From contig NZ_JAGIAS010000002.1 of NCBI RefSeq assembly GCF_017744695.1, forward strand, positions 186,001 to 250,000: a stretch of DNA of 64,000 nucleotides. The letters are read 5' to 3'. This DNA comes from Dyadobacter sp. Its GTDB lineage: Bacteria; Bacteroidota; Bacteroidia; Cytophagales; Spirosomataceae. Below the pieces are notes generated by a model, which was given only the letters and a program-made list of their open reading frames with translations, did no database searches and was not told where the DNA came from. Within the stretch, counting starts at the first letter, position 1; each line of letters opens with the position of its first letter. A program made the translations under genes and the position numbers. This document shows, one piece after another, positions 54,338 through 63,719 of the stretch.

Positions 54338-54374
54338 TACACACAAATCAAGAGATTTGCGCGAGCTGTACGGC

Positions 54375-54520
54375 AGCGCTACACAATACTTTTTATATTT
54401 CAATACAAATTAAATGCTATTAACTAATTAAACATCTAATACTTTCTATACATTAATACCATTTATAACATTCCTCCCTTTTCCCCTTCCTCCATCCTCC
54501 TTTCTCCCCTCTTCTATCAC
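54375..54520. other. AT-rich segment and pyrimidine tract before fecR
   Basis: An AT-rich stretch with ACAATACTTTTTATATTTC and CTAATACTTTCTATAC (the shared spacer motif) is followed at 54471-54517 by the pyrimidine tract matching the purine tract after the sigma factor. No gene. The fecR promoter may lie in the next 100 bp. Confidence 0.5.
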
Positions 54521-54625
54521 TTTTCAAAATTTTTTTTGACTTTTTTGGTTATGCTGGTACTGAAAACAGACATACCATTTTAAAGAGCCTGCAAATGCTC
54601 TAAACCGTATGTTTTTGTTTTGCCG

Positions 54626-55711
54626 ATGAGCTTACACCGAATCTTTACCGTGGAGGAACTGGCGACGGACGAATCGTTCCGGCGCTGGGTGATGGCGCCT
54701 ACACCCGAACTCGACCGTTACTGGCAGCAATGGCTGCAACAAAACCCCGATCGTGCGGGCATCGCGGCGCGTGCACGGGAACTGGTCCTCGCGGTGCATG
54801 AAATTTACAAGGATGACCTTTCGGACGAAATGCTCCGGCATGAAATCGCGGAGATCACGCGCATTGCCGGCGAACGCAAAGCCGAAGGGAGCCTGCCATT
54901 TTACCAGCGAGCGGTTTGGAGAGCTGCGGCGGTACTTCTGCTCACCGGCGGACTGAGCTGGCTTTACTACACGACACATAATACAATAGCGCCATCAGAA
55001 AAAGGAAAGCAACTGGCTTTGGAGAGTGAAATGCTGGTCAAAAATAACCCGACCGAAGTGGAAATGACGGTGCTGTTAAGCGACAACAGCGTGGCTACAC
55101 TGGCCAAAGGCAGCAGCATCCGGTATCCCAGGCATTTCGCAGCGCACGAGCGACGCGTGTACCTTACGGGCGAGGCGTTTTTTGATGTCTCCAAAAACCC
55201 CGAACGGCCATTCCTGGTCTATACCAACGAAACCGTCACCAAAGTACTCGGGACGAGCTTCCGCATCCAGGCTTTTGAGGGTGATAACACCGAAATGGTG
55301 GCTGTAAAAACCGGGCGTGTGTCGGTGTATGCCAAGCAGGAATATGAAGCCTCGCAGGGACCCAAGCCCGCGGGGGTAATCCTGAACCCCAACCAGCAGG
55401 TGGTGTTCAACCGCAAGGAGAACAAGCTGGAAAAAGCCATTGCGGCCAATCCGGTGCTACTGGCGGAGTCGGTTGTGCTGAAAGACCAGGTATTCGACGA
55501 CCGGCCCGTTACCGAAGTGTTCGATGCGCTGGCAAAGGCCTACGGGATCGGTATCAGATACCAGGCCGAAACGCTTTCCAACTGCATGATCAGCGCGCAG
55601 TTTAATGAAGAAAACCTGAAGCAACGATTGAATGCGATATGCCAGGCGATTGGCGCCGGCTATGATATGGAAAATGGTCTCGTTGTGATCAGCTCCAAAG
55701 GTTGTAACTGA
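54626..55711 (+). CDS. FecR-family anti-sigma factor
   Basis: The 361-residue inner-membrane protein has a cytoplasmic N-terminal part that should bind the sigma factor (residues 1-90), one membrane helix (about 93-112: AAAVLLLTGGLSWLYY), a periplasmic FecR domain (about 150-245: NSVATLAKGSSIRYPRHFA, VYLTGEAFFDVSKNPERPF, VLGTSFRIQAFEGDNTEMVA) and a C-terminal DUF4974 domain (about 285-355) that meets the STN domain of the SusC. It should release or activate the ECF sigma factor at 52542 when the transporter at 56002 is loaded. I prefer the ATG at 54626 over an in-frame TTG at 54620. Confidence 0.9.
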   Translation: MSLHRIFTVEELATDESFRRWVMAPTPELDRYWQQWLQQNPDRAGIAARARELVLAVHEIYKDDLSDEMLRHEIAEITRIAGERKAEGSLPFYQRAVWRAAAVLLLTGGLSWLYYTTHNTIAPSEKGKQLALESEMLVKNNPTEVEMTVLLSDNSVATLAKGSSIRYPRHFAAHERRVYLTGEAFFDVSKNPERPFLVYTNETVTKVLGTSFRIQAFEGDNTEMVAVKTGRVSVYAKQEYEASQGPKPAGVILNPNQQVVFNRKENKLEKAIAANPVLLAESVVLKDQVFDDRPVTEVFDALAKAYGIGIRYQAETLSNCMISAQFNEENLKQRLNAICQAIGAGYDMENGLVVISSKGCN

Positions 55712-56001
55712 GGAAAATGTCAGGAAGTCATTAACAACCAGGATCTTTTCAAAGTTACATAAGGCTATGGAAGTAGCAATTTCAAAATTCTAAACCCTTT
55801 TCAGGACTAAATTCAACTACCATTTAATCCCAGATTTCGCCTATGACATACCCGTGACTCTGCTCCCATTTTGAATGATAAAGAGCCAGTGATGATTGCG
55901 CCATCACCGGCCCTGCGCCTCCCCTCGCCCGGACTGGAATCTGCGGCGATACAGGAGCATTTTGTCCCATCATTTCAATCCTGAACAAAACTTTCAAAAG
56001 T

Positions 56002-59000
56002 ATGAAAAAACACCGACATCTATCCCGGCTACTTTACAGGGCTATGAGAATATCACTTTACCAATTATTAATTGCCTTAATCTTCGCCAGCGTATCAGCA
56101 GCAGGCACCGTTGGGGCCCAGGATATTCTGAACCAGAAAATCACCATACAGGTCAGTAACTTGGAAATGAAGACCGTACTGAGCAAACTCAACAAGCTGA
56201 CACAGTTGCGTTTTACATATAGCTCTTCACTGATCAAATCGCAAAGAAAGGTGTCGATCAATGCCGTCGACAGGCCGTTGGGCGACATTCTGGACGATCT
56301 TTTCAAATCTGCCAACATCACCTACAAGATAGAAGGCAAGCAAGTTGTGCTCATTAAAAATGCCGAACCCGGCAGCGCATTACCTGAAATGATCCGTAGC
56401 CAAAGCGATATCGACCGCAATATCACCGGAAAAGTCACCGACGAAAAGGGTGCTCCCCTGCCGGGTGTGAGCATTGTGGTGAAGGGTACCAAAGCGGGTA
56501 CCGCCACCGATACCGAAGGCGCATTCCAGCTGGCCGTTCCCGACGCGGGCGGCACGCTCGTATTCTCATACGTGGGTTACACGCCCCAGGAAATACCATT
56601 GGGTAATCAATCGAATTATGATATTTCGATGACACCTGATGTCCGTAACCTGGAAATGGTGGTCGTTACCGCGTTGGGTATCAAACGGGATGCGAAAAAA
56701 TTGGGTTACTCGACAGCCACCGTAAATACCGAAGAACTCACGACCAACCGCACGACAAACCTCGGTAACAGCTTGCAGGGCAAAGTGGCCGGTTTGAATG
56801 TTACGCCGCCTGCGAGTGGTCCGGGTGGCTCTACCAAGATCCGTATCCGCGGTCAGTCGTCGTTTGGCGGCAACAACTCTCCGCTCATCATTGTAAACGG
56901 CATTCCGATCAACAACAGCAGCGTTTCGGCGGGTGGCTCGAATGGAAATGGCACGGGTAACCCCACCGGCGGCTCCTCTGATGCGGGCGATGGTTTGCAA
57001 AGCATTAACCAGGACGATATTGAATCGATGACCGTGCTGAAAGGTGCCGCCGCGGCTGCTTTGTACGGTTTCCGGGCAAAGGACGGCGCCATTATCATTA
57101 CGACCAAAAGCGGCAGCAAAACGACCGGCATCGGTGTAGAACTGAACTCGAATTTCCAGGCACAGGAAGCATTGGATTTCACTGATTTTCAATATGAGTA
57201 TGGCCAGGGAGAGTTTGGGAAACGCCCTACCACCGTCGCAGAAGCCCAAAGCTCGGGTGTATTTGCATTTGGCGAGAAGCTCGACGGCAAACCTACGCCG
57301 CAATTCGATGGGAGTACGCAGCCTTACGTAGCCCACAAAGACCGTATCAAAAAGTTTTACCGCACAGGAACCAGTTTTACCAATTCAGTTGCATTATCCG
57401 GCGGCAATGAAAAAGGAAATTTCCGCCTCTCTTTCGCGAATACCGATGCCAATGCGATCATGCCGAATTCTGCTTATCACAAAAAAATCTTCAACCTCGG
57501 GTTGAACTACAAGTTTACCAAAAAGCTTTCCGCGCAACTGAACGCGAATTATTCCAACGAATACAACAAGAACCCGCCGCAGATCGGTATCCAGGACATG
57601 AATGCGAACACCACCATTTATACCCTGGCTACCAGCATCGACACCGATTGGCTGAAAAACCGCAAGGATGCCAACGGCAACGAAATGCCCCTGGCGCGTT
57701 TTACTAACCGTAATAACCCGTACTGGGTGGCTTACGACCGTTTCGAAAACGTGCACCGTGACCGCATCTTCGGCAATACTTCGGTGCGTTACGATTTCAC
57801 CGACTGGTTATTCGTACAGGGCCGGATCGGGCAGGATTACTATACCCGTCCCTACAATTACAACCGCCCCACCGGTACCCGCTCGATTGGCGCAGTGGCG
57901 ACCGGCTTCAATGGGTACTACTACCAGGATGTAGCCACATTCCGCGAACGTAATATGGACATCCTCATTGGTGCGAACAAATCGTTCGGCGATTTCGGGA
58001 TTGATATCACATTGGGTGGCAACCAGATGTTACAGGTCAGCGACAACGTATCTACTGCCGTAACCAACTTCTACGTGCGCGACCTTTATACGATCGCTAA
58101 CGGGCAGATCAAAAACCCGAATTACAGTTACAGCAAGAAGAAGGTCAATTCAATCTACGGGTCAGCCGAGTTTTCCTACAAAAACTTCCTGTTCCTGAAT
58201 GTGACCGGCCGCAACGACTGGTTCTCCACACTGAACCCGCAGTCTAACAGCTACTTGTATCCATCTGTGAGCGGCAGCTTCGTGTTCAGCCAGGCATTCA
58301 ACACAGCACCAGACTGGCTTACTTACGGCAAGCTCCGCGCGGCCTACGCCGAGGTGGGAGGCGATACGGACCCGTATTCGAACAATTTGTATTACGCGAT
58401 CAATGCTAATCCATTCAATGGAACTGCACTAGGTAACCTGCCCTCCACGGTGAGTCCGAACGCGAACCTCCGTCCGCTGAAAGTGAAAGAAACGGAAGTA
58501 GGTCTGGAATTGAAGACGTTCGACAGCCGCCTGAATCTCGATCTTTCATTGTACCGTAAAAATACCGTCGACGAGATCCTGAATGTCAGCATTTCGAACA
58601 CTTCAGGTTTCAGCCAGACCAAGGTAAATGTGGGTAAACTGCGTAACCAGGGCGTAGAGTTTCTGTTGACCGTCGTGCCGGTACGCAACGACAATTTCAC
58701 ATGGGAAACCAGCTTCAACGGCAGCTATAACATCAGCAAGGTGATTGAACTGGCCGAAAGACAGGACCGTTTCGACGTCGGTACAGGTGAATTTTTCGGG
58801 ATCGTGTCACATGAAGTGGGCAAACCACTCGCCTCATTGCGCGGGTTCGATTACAAGCGCGACGCGCAGGGCCGCATTGTTACTTCGGGCGGTCTGCCGC
58901 AGCAGGGCAACCTCACCACTTTCGGCAGCGCGATCCCGAAATGGGTCGGCGCTTGGGTGAACACCATCAATGTAAAAGGCATTCGCATCGGCACGCAAAT

Positions 59001-59457
59001 CGATTTCAAGGCGGGTAACAAGATCCTCTCGAACTCCAACCTGAACTTCCTGCGTGAAGGGCTTTCGAAGCCATCGCTCGTAGGTCGTGAAGGCGGCGTA
59101 TTGCTCGAAGGCGTGACAGCCACCGGCGAACCGAACACACAACGCGTTGAAGCTGAGCAGTTCTACACCGCTTACCGCAGTACTAACCTCGCTTCGCCTT
59201 TCGTATACAACGGCGCATTTGTGCGTTGGAGAACACTGTCCATAGGTTATGACCTTTCGCGCTTCGTACGCGACAAGACCTTCATCAAAGGCCTGACGCT
59301 CTCCGCAATGTGCAACAACGTACTGATGATCAAGAAGTATATCGATAACCTCGATCCCGAAGCACAGGTATCGGCCTCCGACAACCTGCAAGGCATCGAA
59401 ACGCATACGCTTCCAACCACGCGGAGTTACGGAGTGAACTTGAACATTAAACTATAA
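56002..59457 (+). CDS. SusC/RagA-family TonB-dependent transporter with STN signalling domain (pair 3)
   Basis: The 1151-residue transporter has a signal peptide (ending VGAQ near residue 40), an STN domain (about 46-117: KITIQVSNLEMKTVLSKLNK, RPLGDILDDLFKSANITYKI), a carboxypeptidase regulatory-like domain (ITGKVTDEKGAPLPGVSIVV), the TonB box MVVVTALGIKRDAKKLGY, the plug (IRGQSSFGGNNSPLIIVNG; AAAALYGFRAKDGAIIITT) and the barrel. The STN domain lets it report substrate binding to the FecR at 54626. A 290-bp spacer before it should carry the ECF-dependent promoter. It heads the susC-susD-rraA-enolase genes. Confidence 0.94.
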   Translation: MKKHRHLSRLLYRAMRISLYQLLIALIFASVSAAGTVGAQDILNQKITIQVSNLEMKTVLSKLNKLTQLRFTYSSSLIKSQRKVSINAVDRPLGDILDDLFKSANITYKIEGKQVVLIKNAEPGSALPEMIRSQSDIDRNITGKVTDEKGAPLPGVSIVVKGTKAGTATDTEGAFQLAVPDAGGTLVFSYVGYTPQEIPLGNQSNYDISMTPDVRNLEMVVVTALGIKRDAKKLGYSTATVNTEELTTNRTTNLGNSLQGKVAGLNVTPPASGPGGSTKIRIRGQSSFGGNNSPLIIVNGIPINNSSVSAGGSNGNGTGNPTGGSSDAGDGLQSINQDDIESMTVLKGAAAAALYGFRAKDGAIIITTKSGSKTTGIGVELNSNFQAQEALDFTDFQYEYGQGEFGKRPTTVAEAQSSGVFAFGEKLDGKPTPQFDGSTQPYVAHKDRIKKFYRTGTSFTNSVALSGGNEKGNFRLSFANTDANAIMPNSAYHKKIFNLGLNYKFTKKLSAQLNANYSNEYNKNPPQIGIQDMNANTTIYTLATSIDTDWLKNRKDANGNEMPLARFTNRNNPYWVAYDRFENVHRDRIFGNTSVRYDFTDWLFVQGRIGQDYYTRPYNYNRPTGTRSIGAVATGFNGYYYQDVATFRERNMDILIGANKSFGDFGIDITLGGNQMLQVSDNVSTAVTNFYVRDLYTIANGQIKNPNYSYSKKKVNSIYGSAEFSYKNFLFLNVTGRNDWFSTLNPQSNSYLYPSVSGSFVFSQAFNTAPDWLTYGKLRAAYAEVGGDTDPYSNNLYYAINANPFNGTALGNLPSTVSPNANLRPLKVKETEVGLELKTFDSRLNLDLSLYRKNTVDEILNVSISNTSGFSQTKVNVGKLRNQGVEFLLTVVPVRNDNFTWETSFNGSYNISKVIELAERQDRFDVGTGEFFGIVSHEVGKPLASLRGFDYKRDAQGRIVTSGGLPQQGNLTTFGSAIPKWVGAWVNTINVKGIRIGTQIDFKAGNKILSNSNLNFLREGLSKPSLVGREGGVLLEGVTATGEPNTQRVEAEQFYTAYRSTNLASPFVYNGAFVRWRTLSIGYDLSRFVRDKTFIKGLTLSAMCNNVLMIKKYIDNLDPEAQVSASDNLQGIETHTLPTTRSYGVNLNIKL

Positions 59458-59513
59458 TGACAAATCGCGGAAAAGGGGAAGAACGGAGGAAAAGGATGAA
59501 GGAGGAAAGGGAT

Positions 59514-59612
59514 ATTCACTCATTCACTCATTCACTCATTCACTCATTCACTCATTCCCAATTCAGTCATTCAGTCATTCAATCATTCAACCATTCCCCG
59601 TTCCACGGCGGA
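59514..59612. repeat. Octamer tandem tract and CCGTTCCACGG motif between susC and susD
   Basis: Between susC (ends 59457) and susD (starts 59632), a purine tract (59467-59511) is followed by an 8-base tandem run: CATTCACT in four exact copies (59521-59552) plus a partial one, then six degenerate copies (CATTCCCA, ATTCAGT, CATTCAGT, CATTCAAT, CATTCAAC, CATTCCCC). It ends in the hairpin motif CCCCGTTCCACGGCGG, 20 bp before the susD ATG. Confidence 0.75.
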
Positions 59613-59631
59613 CCATTCAATCATTAAAACT

Positions 59632-61164
59632 ATGAGACGATTATTCATATATGCCGCGGCGTTCGCAATGCTCATCGGTGCCAGTTCGTGCGATAAAGGG
59701 TTCGAAGATGTGAACAAAAACCCGGTACTAGCCACGAGTGTAGACCCCGTTTACCTGTTCTCGAACGCGCAATTCAATTCTGCCATTGCGACGCAGAACT
59801 ACCAGATGCAGATCGTGCAGCAGATCAATACCCCTTACACAGGCGTACTCGAGGGCGGTAACCACAATGCCGTTTCCGATCCTAATTCGAATGCCAATTT
59901 CAATTCCCTGTATTTACAAAACGGCCCTGTAAACCTGCTGACGACAGTTATAGCCCAAACCAAGGATACCCCTGCCCGCAGCAACCTGTACAACATGTCA
60001 CGGATCTGGAAGGCCTACGTATTTATGGTTTTGGTAGATACCTACGGCGATGTGCCCTACTTTGAGGCCGGAAAGGCGTTTCTGGAAGGTATTAACCTGC
60101 CCAAATACGACGATCAGAAAGTGATCTACGACGATATCCTGAAAGAGTTGCAGGAAGGTACCAAAGCCCTGGACGCCGGCAAGGCCATCGAGGCAGGCGA
60201 CCTGTTTTTCAAAGGAAATATTGCCCAATGGAAAAAGCTGGGGAACTCGTTGCTGCTCCGCGCTGCCATGCGCTATTCCAAAATTGATGCGGCGAAGGCG
60301 AAGCAATATGTGGCAGTTGCTGTTGATCCTGCGAATGGCGGTTTGCTAAGCTCCAACGCGGACAATGCGCTGATCGCGTTCAACAGCACATTCAACCACC
60401 CGCTGGCCAACTATTTCCAGGGAACCGAGCGCGGCAACGTGTACCTGGGCAAGGCATTGGTCGATTTCCTGAAAGAAACCAGCGATCCGCGCATTCGTGT
60501 GATCGCCGTGAAATATGAAACGCCAGGAAACCCGCTTGCCACTGCCGGCGCAGAGGATACTACCCCGGCGAGCCAGCAAGGAATGCCTTACGGCTACAAC
60601 GAATCCACGATCGCCAATGCGCCCGATTTCCCGGGTAAAATCGGTTCTGCATTCAAGTATTCGCAGATTAACCGCCGAACGCTCGGTAAAATAGACGCGC
60701 CGGAGTTCTTCATTACCTATTCACAAACCAGCCTCCTGCTCGCGGAAGCAGTACAGCGCGGATGGGCAACGGGCGACGTCAAGGCGCTGTACGAGGCCGG
60801 CGTGCGCGCGCATATGAACCAGATGGCCACGTACGACGTGCTCGCAACCATCCCGACCGCCAGCCAGGATGCTTTCCTGACCGCCAACCCGTTTGTACCG
60901 GCGAAAGCATTGGAGCAGATCAACAACCAGTACTGGATCTCCTCATTCCTGAACGGTTCCGAGGCCTGGGCGAACTTCCGCAGAAGTGGCTTTCCGACGC
61001 TTCCGATCAACAATTACCCGGGTAAAGACCCATCAGTGAAGGATTTCATCAAGAGATTGGTGTACCCTGTTCTCGAACGTTCGGTGAATGAGGCCAACTA
61101 CAAGGAGGCCGTTGCCAGAATGGGCCCTGACGAGCTTGGAACACCCGTTTTTTGGGATAAATAA
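59632..61164 (+). CDS. SusD/RagB-family lipoprotein (pair 3), SusD-like_2 subgroup
   Basis: The 510-residue lipoprotein has a lipobox in IGASSC followed by DKGFEDVNKNPVLATSVDP. SusD-like_2 marks include YLFSNAQFNSAIATQNYQMQ, MSRIWKAYVFMVLVDTYGDV and PYFEAGKAF, WKKLGNSLLLRAAMRYSKID and the C-terminal GSEAWANFRRSGFPTLP. With the STN-type SusC it should bind the inducing ligand at the cell surface. The gene lies behind the octamer tract and 30 bp before the rraA-like gene. Confidence 0.93.
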   Translation: MRRLFIYAAAFAMLIGASSCDKGFEDVNKNPVLATSVDPVYLFSNAQFNSAIATQNYQMQIVQQINTPYTGVLEGGNHNAVSDPNSNANFNSLYLQNGPVNLLTTVIAQTKDTPARSNLYNMSRIWKAYVFMVLVDTYGDVPYFEAGKAFLEGINLPKYDDQKVIYDDILKELQEGTKALDAGKAIEAGDLFFKGNIAQWKKLGNSLLLRAAMRYSKIDAAKAKQYVAVAVDPANGGLLSSNADNALIAFNSTFNHPLANYFQGTERGNVYLGKALVDFLKETSDPRIRVIAVKYETPGNPLATAGAEDTTPASQQGMPYGYNESTIANAPDFPGKIGSAFKYSQINRRTLGKIDAPEFFITYSQTSLLLAEAVQRGWATGDVKALYEAGVRAHMNQMATYDVLATIPTASQDAFLTANPFVPAKALEQINNQYWISSFLNGSEAWANFRRSGFPTLPINNYPGKDPSVKDFIKRLVYPVLERSVNEANYKEAVARMGPDELGTPVFWDK

Positions 61165-61194
61165 CAATCAATACCAACCCTTAATTATTCTTTT

Positions 61195-62127
61195 ATGCTC
61201 AAACAAACCTTGCTTGCGGGAGCGTTTGTGCTGGGAAGCGCCGCTTCCCATGCACAAGCGATCTCCCCTACTCCTGATCAGATCAAAGCCTACACCTCCG
61301 GCTGGAAGGGAGAACGCTCGCCGGACGGTCGGCCCCGCGTTTCGGACGCGATCCTCGCCCGCCTGAAAAACATTTCGATGGAAGAAGCCTGGGGCGTGCT
61401 CCGTAACAAGGGCTACCATAACCAGTTCGAAGGCGAGTGGCAGCTGATCCACAACGACAGCACCATGACAGGCCGCGTGGTAACTGCGCAATACATGCCC
61501 GCCCGCCCCGATTTGCAAGACCTGGTGAAGGAAACCGGTAAAAAAGAAGGTCGCGTCCAGACGGGCGGTACCAACTCCTGGCCAATCGACGTGCTCAAAG
61601 AAGGTGATGTGTACGTGGCCGATGGCTATGGGAAAATCGCCGACGGCACGCTCATAGGCGACAACCTGGGCAACTCCATTTACGCCAAATCCAAACGCGG
61701 GGTAATTTTCTATGGCTCGGTACGCGACGTGGAAGGGCTGAGCGAGATCAAAGGTTTCAATGCCTGGATCAAAGGCCAGGACCCTTCCTACATCCAGCAA
61801 ATGATGCTCACGAACATCAACACGCCAATCCGTATTGGCCGTGCGGTGGTGCTTCCGGGGGATGTGGTACTGGCTAAAAAATATGGTACCATCTTCATTC
61901 CGGCACATTTGGTGGAAGAACTGGTGATCACGTCGGAAGTAACGGCTTTGCGCGATGAATTCGGGCACCTGCGCCTGCGCGAGGGTAAGTACACGCCCGG
62001 GGAAATCGATACCAAATGGTCGGAAACGATCCAGAAGGATTTTCTCAACTGGGTAAATAACTACCCCGGCAAACTGCCGATGACGAAGAAGGAACTGGAT
62101 GATTATTTGAAGGAAAGAAATTATTAA
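61195..62127 (+). CDS. Exported RraA-family protein (aldolase/decarboxylase-like)
   Basis: The 310-residue protein has a Sec signal peptide (MLKQTLLAGAFVLGSAASHA) and a RraA-type domain. The family signature is GVIFYGSVRD with R177 and D178, which in the aldolase/oxaloacetate decarboxylase members bind substrate and metal; TLIGDNLGNSIYAKSKRG just before it is the GExxA-like segment. RraA proteins are normally cytoplasmic and about 160-230 residues; this one has an N-terminal extension of about 90 residues and is exported. It could cleave a keto acid made by the enolase-superfamily enzyme next door. Activity is inferred only. Confidence 0.82.
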   Translation: MLKQTLLAGAFVLGSAASHAQAISPTPDQIKAYTSGWKGERSPDGRPRVSDAILARLKNISMEEAWGVLRNKGYHNQFEGEWQLIHNDSTMTGRVVTAQYMPARPDLQDLVKETGKKEGRVQTGGTNSWPIDVLKEGDVYVADGYGKIADGTLIGDNLGNSIYAKSKRGVIFYGSVRDVEGLSEIKGFNAWIKGQDPSYIQQMMLTNINTPIRIGRAVVLPGDVVLAKKYGTIFIPAHLVEELVITSEVTALRDEFGHLRLREGKYTPGEIDTKWSETIQKDFLNWVNNYPGKLPMTKKELDDYLKERNY

Positions 62128-62130
62128 ACT

Positions 62131-62231
62131 GCTACAAGCTGTAAGCGATAGGCTGTAAGCTGCTTATGTTGAAAACAATACATGCAGCCGAACGCTTAAA
62201 GCTTATAGCCTAAGGCTTAAAGCATTAACAC
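62131..62231. repeat. GCTGTAAGC / GCTTATAGCC dyad between rraA-like and enolase genes
   Basis: Units such as AGCTGTAAGCGATAGGCTG and TAAGCTGCTTATG on the left and GCTTAAAGCTTATAGCC and AGGCTTAAAGC on the right repeat the family seen at 9661-9757, arranged here as inverted arms around a 30-base centre. It lies inside the operon, so it may set relative expression rather than stop transcription fully. Confidence 0.6.
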
Positions 62232-62232
62232 A

Positions 62233-63717
62233 ATGAAAAACATCTTAAAACAAATCATTTCTGAAAATAAGAGGGTTGAAAGCGCTGAAAAAGCGGCTAC
62301 TACGGCGGAAATAGCGAATCCAACTACCAAAGACAGCCGCCGGAACTTCCTGCGCAAAACGGCCGTGGGCGGCATTGCATTGGGCGGTTTCATGTCGATG
62401 TCGACCGAGGACACCATTGCGCAAGCTACTTCCAAAGTGAGTCGTGCCTCGAAACCCTCGGAATTGAAAATCACCGACTTGCGCTATTGCATTGTACAGA
62501 ATGTGGGCCGGACGCCCATTATCCGTATCGATACCAACCAGGGCATTTATGGTCTTGGCGAAGTACGGGATGGTGCCGACGAGCGTTACGCGCTATTCCT
62601 GAAGAGTCATTTACTTGGCCAGAACCCCTGTAATGTGGAGCAGCTGTTCAAATCGATCAAGCAGTTTGGCTACCATGGCCGTCAGGCGGGTGGTGTTTGT
62701 GGGGTGGAAATGGCGCTTTGGGACCTTTGTGGCAAAGCCTACGGTGTGCCTTGCTGGCAGTTGTTGGGCGGCCGTTACCGCGATAAAGTGCGTTTGTATG
62801 CGGATACCCCGGAGTCGAACGATATCAACGAGTTTAAGCAAAAAATCAAATTCCGTACGCAGGACCAGGGTTATACCTGGCTCAAAATGGATATTTCGAT
62901 CGGTATGCTGCGCAACAACGAGGGCAGCGTGGTAAACAACAAGGTCTGGGGCGGCGGCTTCTCACAATGGGCGGGCGATTACCATTCCTACGCGAATACC
63001 AAACACCCTTTCACGGCTATCCAGATCACCCCGAAAGGGCTGGACGAAATGGCGAAAGTAGTGGAGGAAGTACGTGGTGTGGTAGGTTACGAAATTCCGC
63101 TGTCTTCGGACCACTACGGCCATTTTGACCTAAACAACGGCATTCGTCTCGGTAAAGCGCTCGACAAATACCGCCTCGCGTGGTTCGAGGACATGGTGCC
63201 CTGGGAATACACCGACCAATGGAAAACCATTTCCGACGCACTCGAAACCCCTACACTCACCGGCGAGGACATTTACCTCAAAGAGGGTTTCAAGGCATTG
63301 ATCGAGCAGCGCGCCGTGGATATCGTTCACCCCGACCTGGCATCATCGGGCGGACTGCTTGAAACAAAACGCATTGGCGATTACGCCGAGGATCACGGCA
63401 TTGCTATGGCGATGCACTTTGCGGGTACGCCAGTCAGCTTTATGGCCAACGTACACTGCGCTGCCGCTACGCAAAACTTCCTGGCATTGGAACACCACTC
63501 GGTGGACGTGCCGTGGTGGGAAAGCCTGGTGAAAACCACCGACGGCCGCAAGCTGATCGATAAGGGTTATGCCACCGTACCGCTGGAAGCACCCGGCCTG
63601 GGTATCGAGCTGGTCGACGAGGAAGTGAAAAAACACCTGCATCCAAAGGACAAATCCTACTTCGCGCCGACACCCGACTGGAACGAAAAACGTTCGCACG
63701 ATCGCTTGTGGAGCTAA
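62233..63717 (+). CDS. Tat-exported enolase-superfamily dehydratase (mandelate racemase / muconate lactonizing group)
   Basis: The 494-residue protein has a twin-arginine signal (SRRNFLRKTAVGGIALGG, residues 35-52) after an unusually long 34-residue lead, so it should fold in the cytoplasm and be exported. The enolase-superfamily capping domain is followed by the barrel: GYTWLKMDISIG (KxD in place of KxK), metal ligands in LSSDHYGHFD, WFEDMVPWEY and PTLTGEDIYL, and the Asp/His pair in DIVHPDLASSGG and MAMHFAGTP. Relatives dehydrate sugar acids. The substrate is unknown. It is the last gene of the locus and is followed by a strong terminator. Confidence 0.87.
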   Translation: MKNILKQIISENKRVESAEKAATTAEIANPTTKDSRRNFLRKTAVGGIALGGFMSMSTEDTIAQATSKVSRASKPSELKITDLRYCIVQNVGRTPIIRIDTNQGIYGLGEVRDGADERYALFLKSHLLGQNPCNVEQLFKSIKQFGYHGRQAGGVCGVEMALWDLCGKAYGVPCWQLLGGRYRDKVRLYADTPESNDINEFKQKIKFRTQDQGYTWLKMDISIGMLRNNEGSVVNNKVWGGGFSQWAGDYHSYANTKHPFTAIQITPKGLDEMAKVVEEVRGVVGYEIPLSSDHYGHFDLNNGIRLGKALDKYRLAWFEDMVPWEYTDQWKTISDALETPTLTGEDIYLKEGFKALIEQRAVDIVHPDLASSGGLLETKRIGDYAEDHGIAMAMHFAGTPVSFMANVHCAAATQNFLALEHHSVDVPWWESLVKTTDGRKLIDKGYATVPLEAPGLGIELVDEEVKKHLHPKDKSYFAPTPDWNEKRSHDRLWS

Positions 63718-63719
63718 CC

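Noticed and set aside
53216..54413. Several 60-100-codon open frames in the sigma/FecR cassette
   Set aside because: They lie in all directions, change frame between the repeat copies and contain only the translated hairpin elements.
53152..54517. Insertion sequence between sigma factor and FecR
   Set aside because: No transposase gene or target-site duplication is visible; the end arms are purine/pyrimidine tracts also found without a cassette elsewhere.
59514..59599. CRISPR array
   Set aside because: Continuous 8-base tandem repeats without spacers.
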